Shown piece by piece: positions 1-9,400 of a stretch of 16,109 nt of DNA. The notes under the pieces are model-generated. The model searched no databases, was not told where the DNA came from, and was given only the letters and a program-made list of their open reading frames with translations. Where the stretch lies: the NCBI GenBank assembly GCA_002179805.1, contig NAVB01000379.1, forward strand, positions 1 to 16,109, in the 5' to 3' direction. The DNA comes from Acanthamoeba lenticulata. Lineage: Eukaryota > Discosea > Longamoebia > Acanthamoebidae. A program made the translations under genes and the position numbers. Position 1 is the stretch's first letter, and each line of letters opens with the position of its first letter.

Positions 1-27
1 TTTCATCAGGCCGGTCCATCTTTTTAT

Positions 28-1173
28 TTATTTATTTTTTGAAATTAGCCGCACCATTTCCTCGGCAGCGCGCTGCATCAGGTTGAAGAACTCGCGGTCA
101 TCCACCCCGTAGGCCTTCTTGATATTTAGGATCTGCACCCAACGAACGACGATCAGAAATGAACACAAGAAATTAAAAAAAGAGAACAAAATCAAATAAA
201 CCAAATGAATAAACAAATAAATAATTAAAAATCTAAAAGCTGACGACCTTGTGGACCAGCTGGACGGTCCCGCGGCTCAGGAGCAGCTCGCCTGTCGAGG
301 ACGCCGGTCCGTGGGCCGGCACGACAGGCGACGGGGCCGTGGGCTCGCTGCCGCCGGAGCCGGCCGAGCCAAGGCCCGAGCCAGAGCCAGAGGACTTCTT
401 GCCCTCGCGCCCCTTTTTCTTGGGCTTGAGCCCGTAGATGAGCTCGCTCTCGGTGAAGAGGTGCGAAAACCACTGGACCCACTTCTGCTCGCCGTTGGCG
501 TTGCTGACCATCGCGTTCCACATCTCCCACGTGCAGTACGCCTGGAACTGCGTCTGTCTTGCGCGCAAACACACACATACACACACGTTTCGTCGTCCAC
601 GTGTGAGTCCCATCGAGCTTGACGTCGGCTTGCGTCGTGTCCGCGTGGAGAAGGAGGGAAGAAGAAGAGACCTGGAAGTCGCCGCGCGACGTGGACTGGC
701 GGCCGTTGGAGGAGTTCTCCTGCGAGAAGCACAGGTCGATGAAGTCCAGAAAGTCCTCTTCTCGGAACCGCCCCAGCTTTTGGCTGCACACGACACACAC
801 CCCGGGCATGAGAAGAGGAGAGGAGAGGAACCAGCCTCGCGAGGCAACTATGTCGAACCGGTCGAGCATGTAGAGGGTGCCCAGGTGACAAAAGTCGACT
901 GTGTATTCCCGGACGACGTTGATAAGACGCACGCGCAGCAGGTCCTGCATGGTCTGTCCCTCGCACGCGCCCCGAACCCAAGGGAGCCAGCCTCAGCACG
1001 GGGCGGGGATGAAGAACGAAGCGAAGGAAAGAGCGAAGCAGCGATTTAAAAAAGAATAGAAAAAGAAAAGGGGGAGTTACGAGGTAGTCGTATTCGTCCG
1101 AGCGGGGCTGCATAGCTTTCACTCGTTGAAACTCTTCTACCGCCTTCTCCTTGACAACCTGCACATTTCCCAT
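28..1173 (-). CDS. Uncharacterised 247-residue protein, five exons
   Basis: I do not recognise this protein family. The model has exons at 1173-1081, 959-832, 783-672, 553-248 and 132-28, all phase-consistent, giving 247 residues. The start is the ATG at 1173 (MGNVQVV). The N-terminal half looks helical and has conserved-looking aromatic stretches such as LYMLDRFDI, FREEDFLDFIDLCFSQ and YCTWEMWNAMV. A lysine-rich patch (LKPKKKGREGKK) then leads into a Gly/Ser/Pro-rich low-complexity linker, and a short helical tail ends at a TAA within an AT-rich run. No signal peptide or membrane segment is visible. Gly2 suggests possible N-myristoylation, but residue 6 is Val, not Ser/Thr, so this is weak. 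The exon 2 donor is uncertain: a cut after 857 (LDR joined to QKLGRF) also keeps the frame. It is followed upstream, on the same strand, by the dehydratase gene. Confidence 0.6.
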
Positions 1174-1292
1174 CTTGTGTGTTGCCTTCAACTGTTACCT
1201 CTCACATGCGTAGCATTCTTGCTCTCGGAGAAAAAAAATTTAAAACTCTTATTGGTGTTTTTAAAAACGGTAAAAATAAATAAATAAATAAT

Positions 1293-2645
1293 TCAGTTAC
1301 GTTCGTTCAAGCCAAAGTCACGGCGCCATTGAGCCACTTCGTCAGGCGTGGTGTTGTTGCCACACACGATGAGCACAGTGGTCTGATTGGCGAACAGGGC
1401 GCGCTCCTTGAGCAGGGCGGCCACCACGCACGAGGCGGCAGGCTCGACCAGGAGCTTCTCGTGCTCGAGCACAGCCAGCAGGGCCTCCACGGCTTCGCGA
1501 TCAGAGACCCGGAGAGCGCGCTCCACATTGTCGCGCAGCAGGGCGTGCACCTCGGGCGTTGACGACTTGGCGCCAAGCGTCTTGGCGATGCTGGTGATGG
1601 TCGGGAGGCTCACCAGGCGCCCGGCTTGGCTCGACTGGAAGAACCAGTCGGCGCCCTCGGTCTCCACTGCAAAGAACTTGGTGCGGGTGTCCCCATGGAC
1701 GCGGTAGCACGACACAATGCCCGATAGAAGGCCACCGCCGCCCACGGAGGCAACGACGTTGTCGACGTGCTTTATGTCCTCCATGAGCTCCAGAGCGATC
1801 GTGCCCTGGCCCAGGATCACCTTTTTCAGGAGCGCCGTCAGCTCAACTTCATTAGCAAAAGACACAAATTATAAAATAAAGAGTACAAAGCAAGGACGTA
1901 CGTCAGTCTCGGCAAAGGGGTGGATGTAAAGAGCGCCGGCCTCCTCCTCGGCCATGCGCATTGCCTCGGCATTGGCCGAGTCCCACACTTCGCCGACAAG
2001 CTTGACCTCTGCCCCGTAGCTCGCGATGGCCCTGCGCGCCGCGTTCGGTCAGCACATCGCACGGCGACCAAGGTAAAGTCGACAAAATTGAAAGGACGGG
2101 CTCAACTACCGGCAGCGATGCTGTGGCGTGTTGGTGGGCAGGACGATGGTGCAGGCCACGCCCAGCCGCTGGGCCGCGATGGCGACGCCCAGGCCGTGGT
2201 TGCCCCCGCTGGCCGTGTAGACGCGGGTCGGCAGCCGGCCGGCGTGCCGGTCGCGGTGGGCCAAGAGGGTGTGGGTGGCGCCGCGCAGCTTGAAGCTGCC
2301 GCCTTGGTGCAGGCACTCGAGCTTGAGCCACACGGAGCCGCCCACGGCCTCGGACAGCCAGCGGCTGTATTTGAGCGGTGCCGGACCGACCAAGGGCACC
2401 TCGGGTGCGCCGGAGCCACTTCTTCCTCCGGAGGAAGCGGTCGTCGACTGCTCGGCCGTAGCCGTGAACGCAAATGGTTCATTGTGTCCCTCGTCGTCCC
2501 CAGCAGGCGGTGGGACGGGGGCAGTTTCGTCAATGTTGAGCGCGTCTGAGGATTTGCCTGGTGGAAGAAGATTCGGGTTGCCGTTGAGTCGACTACGTGC
2601 CGCATCGAAGCCTGCTCGGGTAAGGTTCAGTGTGTTCGTCGCCAT
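1293..2645 (-). CDS. PLP-dependent L-serine/L-threonine dehydratase
   Basis: Fold-type II PLP enzyme of the serine/threonine dehydratase family, expected to deaminate L-serine to pyruvate or L-threonine to 2-oxobutanoate. Exons are 2645-2110, 2031-1902 and 1820-1293, giving about 397 residues. Visible motifs are SFKLRGA around residues 117-123 (Lys119 is the predicted Schiff-base lysine), SGGNHG at about 146-151 and the phosphate-binding GGGGLLSG in the last exon. The exon 3 acceptor at 1820 gives HPFAETD-VILGQGTIALE, as expected for the family; an acceptor at 1841 would add seven residues and is also in frame. Residues 1-80 are a non-conserved extension rich in Pro, Ser and Gly. Its start (NLTRAGFDAARSRLNG) could be a mitochondrial targeting peptide. 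There is no C-terminal ACT domain, so it resembles catabolic dehydratases more than the feedback-regulated biosynthetic type. The family is clear; serine versus threonine preference cannot be read from sequence. Confidence 0.9.
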
Positions 2646-2878
2646 CTGCTTCAGTTCCAGTTGCAGCACCAACGAATTTTTATTTTTTATTTTTTGGTTT
2701 TGGTGTAATTTTAAAAAATATGCTTCAATTTTTTTTTATTTTTTTTGCGTGCTGGTTCCTTACGCAACAAAGGCTTGCTCATGCAACGGGCTTCTTGCCA
2801 GAGAAGCTCAAAACAACTTTGCCCGTAGAAGCACCACCCAAACGCGCCAAAACCTGGAGGAGCTTGCGAGTCAGCTGC

Positions 2879-3937
2879 TCACACTACCACCATTGTGAAG
2901 GTCATGGGACGTACACTCGGGGACAGCAAGGAAGTCAAATCTTGCTCTTTCACAACGACCTCCTCAAAACCGATGCGCTGCATCAACGCCCTGAGGGACT
3001 GTTCGGTGTGATGGTAGGCCGGGCTGCGGTTACGAAGACCAGCAGGACTCCACTCGCCGGGCTGCTCGTTGGAACCGACGCAGTCGCCAAAATAGCTGCC
3101 TCCGGGCTGCAGCATGTCAAACACGCTGCGGAGGAAGGCCTCCACCTTGGCCTCTGTCAGCACGTGCAGCACGGCACCGGTCCACACGTGGGCAAAGTGG
3201 CCATCCGCCACCAACGACTGCACAAAGGCCGGATCGGAGGTGACGTCGCCATCGCGGAACTGGACCTTGAGTGAATCAGCGTCCTCGTAGAGCTTGAGGC
3301 CGTACTGCCTGTTGTGGGTCGCGGGGATAAGGCCATCGTCTCCTTCGCTAAGCGACAGCACGGGCGGACGAGCTGGTACCAGAAGTCAGGAATGACATCA
3401 ACTGCAACCAAGTCCTCCTCGCGCATGCCATCGACAATCAACTTCCTGGTGTCGGTGCCGAAGCAGCAGCCCAAGTCCTAGAAAGAATCATATTTTTAAA
3501 TTAATTTGTTAGTAATTAAGGAGTATTTGATAACGTCCCAAAAACGAACCAGAAAACGGGCAGGAGCAGAAGAGGCCGCGGTGGCCTTGATGTGAGGGTA
3601 ATGGAAGTGGGCTTGAACTCTGGGGTACAAGAAGAGGAGCTCCCGTACACACCCATACAAGACTGTCGCCTGTTGTGACGGAGCGCAGCTGACTGAGCGA
3701 ACTGAAACAGCCGTCAAACCGGGGAAGGGGCAACAGGTATGGGCGCACGTCGGCGAGGCAGGTCTGCCACAGATGGGTCACGTGCTGGCGCAGGCGCTCC
3801 AGCTCTTGTCCCTCTTGTCCCGAGTCGCCGTCCTTGCTGCTCTGGCGGTGCTTGGCGTAATGGACGAGAAAAGTGAGGTCACCATCTTCGAGGGCCCGAG
3901 GCAGAGGTACGCCCGCAGCTTGCGACTGGTTCTCCAT
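2879..3937 (-). CDS. SAM-dependent class I methyltransferase
   Basis: Small-molecule type methyltransferase. Exons are 3937-3735, 3688-3550, 3477-3370 and 3304-2879, giving about 291 residues. Motif I spans the exon 2/3 junction (RFL joined to DLGCCFGTD). It is followed by LVAVDVIPDFW (acidic residue for the SAM ribose), RDGDVTSD, and LQPGGSYFGDCVGS in the post-motif strand. This order resembles the fungal and amoebal family with LDLGCCFGQDLRKL-type motifs. The 65-nt intron at 3369-3305 is needed: without it the frame breaks, and with it PDFWYQL joins YGLKLYEDADSLKVQF as the family expects. The 46-nt first intron (3734-3689) is the least certain junction. The start chosen is the ATG at 3937 (MENQSQ). 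The substrate is unknown. No transmembrane segment is seen, so it is probably cytosolic. Confidence 0.8.
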
Positions 3938-4075
3938 ATGTGTGGTGTGATAGCTTTTTCTCGGGTGTACAAGTACAATGTGCCACGTCCACAGGTTTAA
4001 TTGTTGGGCGGTTGAAAGTGTGCGACACTCGGGAGAAACGCCAACTCGCACCATTTCTCGGCCACATTGACCATC

Positions 4076-6253
4076 CTATTGCACAACGCAGGAGTTTGAT
4101 GAATCCTTTGCTTCCTCCTCCTCCGCCATATTGTGCAGTTGCTGCCGATGCTTCTCCCTCGCCGACGCAAAGAGCCTGTTGAGGACCTCCTCGCTGGGCG
4201 CGGCCGGTAAAGTGTCCCTGCCGCCGAAAAATGGGTTGAGCTCCCGACAAGCGGCCTCGGCCAACTGTGCAAACACCTCGTCCACTGCACACACACACAC
4301 GTTGACGTTGCCTCTTGAGCTGGCAGACCAAGACCAGAAACAGAGAGAGAGAGAGAGAGAGACGCACCACCAGCGCCGGTGAGGTTGCTGACCTCGGCCC
4401 ACCCACAGGCCTTCAATTCCTTGGCCATGGCCATTCCCTCCTCTGCTGTCACCTGCCTCCTGCGCTCCAGGTCGCTCTTTGCCCCAACTGGGCATGCGGC
4501 TTTTTGTGAGCATTTGGTTGTTGTGGCGTGGCAAACGAGGGACACGAACCGAGCATCACATTCTCGGTGTGTCGGTGCACTTCGTCGGCCCATTGGCGCA
4601 CATGGTCAAACGACTGGCGATTGGTGATGTCGTACACGATCATCACGCCATTAGTCCCTCGGTAGTAGAACTGGGAAAAAGGACGTTGAAAGCGCTCCTG
4701 CCCGGCCGTGTCCCACACTAGTATGACCATGAACATATGAGAGGGAGCCGCCGACAAGAGGAGAAGGGAATGATGATGGCCTGCGTACGTTGCAGCTTCA
4801 CGCGCAGGTCCGCCAGCTCAATCTCCCGTAGGCCAAAGTCGGCCCCTATGCACGTGTGCCAGTTGTTGCGGAACACACCCCTGATGAAACGGTCGTGCAC
4901 GCTTGTCTTGCCCACGCCTGCGCCAGGAAGAACAATGCACGTGATCAGTCATGGCAACATCTTCACAACACTCAAAAAGAAAGCGGAGACGCCACCGGCG
5001 TCGCCGGCCAGGTTGAGCTTGAGGGCGTTGTTGGGTGGCGGAGGACGGACGCGAGATCTCTCCAGCGCAGCGCATCGGGAGCGGGCGTAGTCCTGGAGGC
5101 GTGGCCGGAGCCATGCCATGTAGTGCTTCTTTGTGGCGCGAGAGAGGTCTCGCCCACAGAAACGGGTCCACAAGCAATCGGCACTGCTCACGTTATTCAG
5201 AGTCTGGACAATACGGCCAACTTGTGATTATTGTCACAAGAAAACACTCGAAAATGCAACAATACAGGGGCCAACACACGTACCGAGCAGACCTGCGCAA
5301 CGGCGCACAGGTCCCATGGCTCCAGCTCAGCCAAGATGTGGTGCAGCACCTCGTTCGGAAGGCAGAGCATCGGGCAAGCGTTGTAGCACACGTGATCAAT
5401 CATCTCGGCCACGGCAATGTGGCCATGGCTCCGTGCCACCTGCGCCGCGTCACCATGCTTGCTCTGCGCCCAAGGGTTGGCCCCTCTGGCCAGCAGAATC
5501 GACACCACGTCGGCTCGGCCGCACTGCGCTGCATAGTGGAGACCAGTCCGGCCTTCCTTGTCGGCGTGGTTCACGTTGGTGACGTGATTGGCCTGAAGGA
5601 GGAACTCGACCACAGGCCAGTTGCCGCGCGCGCAGGCCAAGTGGAATGGCGTCCTCCCGCGTCGGTCCCTCCTGCGCGGAGCGCGTCAGCTGAATCACAG
5701 GAGAAGCCAAGAAGAAGAAGGCAGCAGCGGGAGCATGAGTTTGTGGTGGGACAGACCAAGTGGGCTTGGCGCCAACGGACATGAGCAGCTGCCAGAACTG
5801 GATCAACTCTGACGCGGACGTGACACCAGTCCACTTCAGCACGCAGGAGGTGATCCATCTTGTCCCTCGCGCGGCAAATGTGGGCGGGAGGAGAGGCGTG
5901 ATCGGGGCCTGTGGGAAAGGGCCTGCCTGGACGTCAGCCAGCACATGCAGCTCGCACGGTTTGTGTCTGCTCAGCTGCGAGCAGGCTCCATGGTCAATGA
6001 GCATTTTGGTGAGGCTCAGGTTGCCGCACTTGACCGCAACAAGGAGAGGCCACTGGCCTTGGTGGTCACGTGTTTTGTTGAGGTCTAATCCTTCTGCTCC
6101 CCACCAGCCAGCAGCTGTGAGCTTTCTTGCGTAGTATGTCATTATTAGGGTGTTCATACCACTACCAACAAGGGCCTGCACTTGGGCTTCATCACCTTCC
6201 AGAATGGCCAAGGAGAGGAGGGCATGGATGGAGGATGCGTTCTTGGCGCTCAT
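4076..6253 (-). CDS. Ankyrin repeat - F-box - Rab-like GTPase fusion protein
   Basis: One seven-exon gene: 6253-5757, 5671-5284, 5203-4996, 4917-4789, 4717-4550, 4487-4368 and 4284-4076. Every junction keeps phase, giving 572 residues. Residues 1-255 hold ankyrin repeats, for example GRTPFHLACARGNWPVVEFLL and GRTGLHYAAQCGRADVVSILL. Residues about 268-330 are an F-box (LPNEVLHHILAELEPWDLCA, then LWTRFCGRDL). Residues about 355-572 are a complete Rab-type GTPase: P-loop GDAGVGKT (Lys368), WDTAGQERF at 409-417, a VGAKSDL G4 box at 464-470, and a C-terminal CVVQ. Family knowledge: F-box proteins link substrates to SCF ubiquitin ligases through Skp1, ankyrin repeats bind partners, and Rabs mark membranes. 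The inference is a membrane-anchored, possibly nucleotide-controlled ubiquitin-ligase adaptor. Odd points are Cys at the switch I threonine position and Ala for Asn in NKxD. It could be read as two genes, but the splice at 5284/5203 joins the F-box halves cleanly. Confidence 0.85.
4342..4362. repeat. AG dinucleotide microsatellite in an intron
   Basis: About ten AG units lie in the intron between exons 6 and 7 of the F-box/GTPase gene, five bases from the exon 6 donor. On the coding strand this is a CT tract near the 5' splice site, and the same intron has a GT-rich run just before its acceptor. It is length-variable by nature and could alter splicing; no other role is visible. Confidence 0.8.
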
Positions 6254-6436
6254 TGCAAGGGGCTGACTTGTTCCTCTGTGGCCCTTTGGTTTCGCCCTTG
6301 GCCAGCAGAAGTTCTCCCTCTTCGCGTTCTTCGAATCATCTTATTACACTTCCCTCTTTGGCACCAAGTCGACAAGTACTTCAAATTTTTTTAGAAGTGA
6401 CAATGTCTTCTATCGTGCTACTTCTTGGGCCGGATG

Positions 6437-9400
6437 TCAAGCCTCCACGAAAGGTCGGATGTAGGTCCCAACAGGTGGCAGGAGATTGCGTCGCTGCAAC
6501 GAACGGACGAAGGCGGCCACCAGCTCGGCCGACACCGCAGGACATGCCGCGCAAGCCAAGCCCGCCAACGCCTCGAGGGTGTGGGCACAGTGGAAGGGTC
6601 GAGTCTGGTGCTTGAGGCCATCCCCAAAGGCGGCCGAGAAGTAGGGCAGCAGGCCGTACAGCACGTTGCCCTGCTTTTGCCGCTCCAGCTGGAGCGACTC
6701 GAGGAGGACTGCTCGCCACTCGGCATAGGGCAGGCCGCGCAGCGCGACCTGCCGTGGGCCGTCGACGACAAGGGTGGCCGCGGCAGCGGCAATGTGTCGC
6801 CCCAGCTCGGCGTAGGTGCAGCTGCCCGGGTTGGTCAAGTGGTAGCAGGGAGGAGGCCGCGGCTCGGGGCCCTCCGGCTCCTGTGGCTCGCCGACCTCAC
6901 CGAGCGCCACGATGGCCTTGGCCACGTAGTCCTGCCCCGGCCCGTGAGCGTCCAGTCCCGCACAGCGCAGCACAGGGAGGAGGACATGGAAACGGACCAC
7001 AGGCGTGATGTCAAAGACGCCGTCCGAGTCGATGTAGGCGCCCAGGCCGACCACACCCGCCACGTAGCGGTTGAGGTAGTCGTCGGGATTGGAGGCGCCC
7101 GTGCGCGTGTGCGGGCCCACCATGCCCGGCCGGTAGATCCGCACGTCGACGCCGCCGCCGCCGCCGGCTCGTCGCGCTGCAGCCTGCCGCACGAAATGCT
7201 CGGCCACCCACTGGTGATGGCAAGCGATGGTCCTTGGGCGTCAGTCGAGCGCGAGGCCCAACAGAGGCCAAGACTTGCCCAGAAGAGAGGGGAAGGAGTG
7301 AGGGCGAGACCTTGCTCAGGCTGTAGCCAGAGAGGGAGCTGAGCCAGGCCTCGGGCCACATGGAGTCCTCGTCGCCCTCGGACCCGTTGGCCACGCCGAT
7401 CGTGGAGACGTGGTGGAACCGCTTCGGCCGGCCCGTGGTCGCTGCAGTTCGCGCAAAGTCAGTCGTCGTGGAGCAAGGCCGAGACCAGGGCCGGGGCCAG
7501 CTACGAACCGAGGCGGAGCAGGGCGAGGGTGCCAAGCACGTTGGGCGCGCGCAGGGTCTCGTAGGGTTGCAGCCAGTTGACCACCGCGCCGCAGTGGTAG
7601 ATGGCCGAGACCGAGGCGGCCAGCGTGTCCCATGCCGCGGGCGCGAGGCCCAGCTGGGGCCGGGCCAGGTCGGCCGCCCAGACGACCACGCGCGGATCGT
7701 CCTCTTCGAGCTCGATCGAGTGCTGGCGCAGGACGCGGGCGAGGCGGCGGCGGCCGTCTTCGGCCGACGTGGCGCGCACGAGGCAGTGCACGCGCGCGTA
7801 GCAGCTGAGCAGCTCGGCGAGCAGGTGGACGCCCAGGAAGCCCGTGGCGCCCGTCAGCAGCGCCTCGCGGGCGGGTGCCTCGGGCTCCTCGACCTTGCCA
7901 ACCGCCACGGCATCACCGAGCTCAAGCAGGCGCTCGACGGCGTCCGGCTGAAGGTCGTCCCACGCCGGGTGGCGGCGGGCCTCAGGCCCGGCCTCGCTGT
8001 CGCGGATGTCGACGTCGACATTGACGCCGCCCGGCGCGGGCGATGCGCGGAGGAAGCGGGCGAGGTCGCGGAGAGTCGGGGCGGCAAAGAGCAGGCGCAG
8101 GGGCAGCTCATGCCCGAAGCGCTCACGCACGAGCGACACAAAGTGGACCGTTGCCAGGCTGTCCAGGCCCAGCTGCGCCAGGGTCATGTTCTGGACCTCA
8201 TAGCTGATCGTCGTCACCGCAGCCTCGCCGTCTTCCGACGAGGACGAGAGGAGCGTCGCGAGGATGCCGAGGACCTGGTCCTCCTTGGCTTCGGCGCCCT
8301 CGTACATGCGCTCCAGCTCCTCCTTGTAGTGCCGCTCCAGCTTGCCCCGGCACAGCTTGAGGGACGCCGTCAGCAGCCCGTTCTCTGTTGTCGTTGGAAT
8401 GTCAAATATTCATCATAAAAAATAAAATAAAAAGAAATGAATTCATTGTAAAAGAACGAACCGGCGGTAAACTTGTGGGGCTCGACAAGGACGGCGCGCG
8501 GGACCTCAAACGACGCAAACTGTGCCACGCGGCGTGAGACACGCGAGAAATGCATGCCACCCGGGAGGACAAGGGGAGGGGAGGCGCGGCGCGTACGTTC
8601 TGTCGCGTGGCCACGAGTTGCATTTCTTGGAGCAGCTTGGCCTTGATCGTCGGATGGTTCAGGCTTGACGCGTCGTCTCGGCCATCGTTCTCCCGGACGA
8701 CGTCGGGCGCGTGAGCAGCGAGCCAGTTCCGGAGCACCTCGCGATTGGGCACCACGACCGCCACCTACGCGTCGTTTTGACCCAGCCAGTCGGTGAGGTT
8801 TGCCGTCGACAACAGTGTGACGACAACGACAGCTTACAAGGTGGGTGCGGGTCGGGCCGCCGTGGACGTAGGCCTGCTCGATGAACTCGCTCTCGATGAA
8901 CGCGTTCTCCAGCTTCTCTGGCCTGAGATCACAGCAAAGAAGAGAGGAGATGAGTCGCGAGACCAGGACAAGAGGGTGGTGATGCGCAGCGACGCACACG
9001 ACAAACTCGCCCTGCGAGAGCTTGAAAATGTTTTTCTTACGGTCGATGATGACCACCTGGCCCGACGTCATCCGCTCCCCGATGTCGCCTGTCCTGAACC
9101 ACCCGTCGTCGAAGCTCTCCTTTCTGTGTTGAGTTTTAATTTGAATCAAAATTTTCAAAATTTTCCGAAACTGCTATTTGTTTTGTTTCAGATGAACTGG
9201 TGGCGTACGTGGCGTGGTCGTCCTTGTAGTAGCCCTTGATGATGTCGTGGGTCTTGACGCAGATCTCGCCGCGCGGGTTGGGCTGATCCTGGCTTGTGTA
9301 GCCCAGGTCGGGTACGTCGAGCAATCGCACCTCGACGTCGGGATTGATGACATTGTCATTCGCAATGCCGCCGGTCTCCGTCGTGCCGTATCCGTTCCAC

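Noticed and set aside
553..590. CA-rich runs (also near 4287) as CRISPR-like or regulatory repeats
   Set aside because: They are simple dinucleotide runs in introns, without spacers or repeat units.
3157..3474. Apparent frameshift in the methyltransferase between two overlapping frames
   Set aside because: A 65-nt GT..AG intron (3369-3305) restores the frame and gives the family's expected FWYQL-YGLKLYED sequence, so no mutation is needed.
4076..5191. Rab-like GTPase as a separate gene starting near 5191
   Set aside because: No ATG fits: the frame would begin with GTG inside F-box sequence, and a canonical CAG acceptor at 5204 joins it in phase to the F-box exon ending at 5284.
5035..5784. 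A 249-codon open frame on the plus strand
   Set aside because: Antisense to the ankyrin and F-box exons, with no domain of its own.
6425..7342. A 305-codon open frame on the plus strand
   Set aside because: Same reason: antisense shadow of the last reductase exon, low-complexity Arg/Gly/Ala-rich product.
7360..8418. A 352-codon open frame on the plus strand
   Set aside because: It is antisense to the carrier and reductase exons of the CAR-like gene. GC-rich codons make the opposite strand open by chance; the product has no recognisable domain and the minus-strand motifs are clear.
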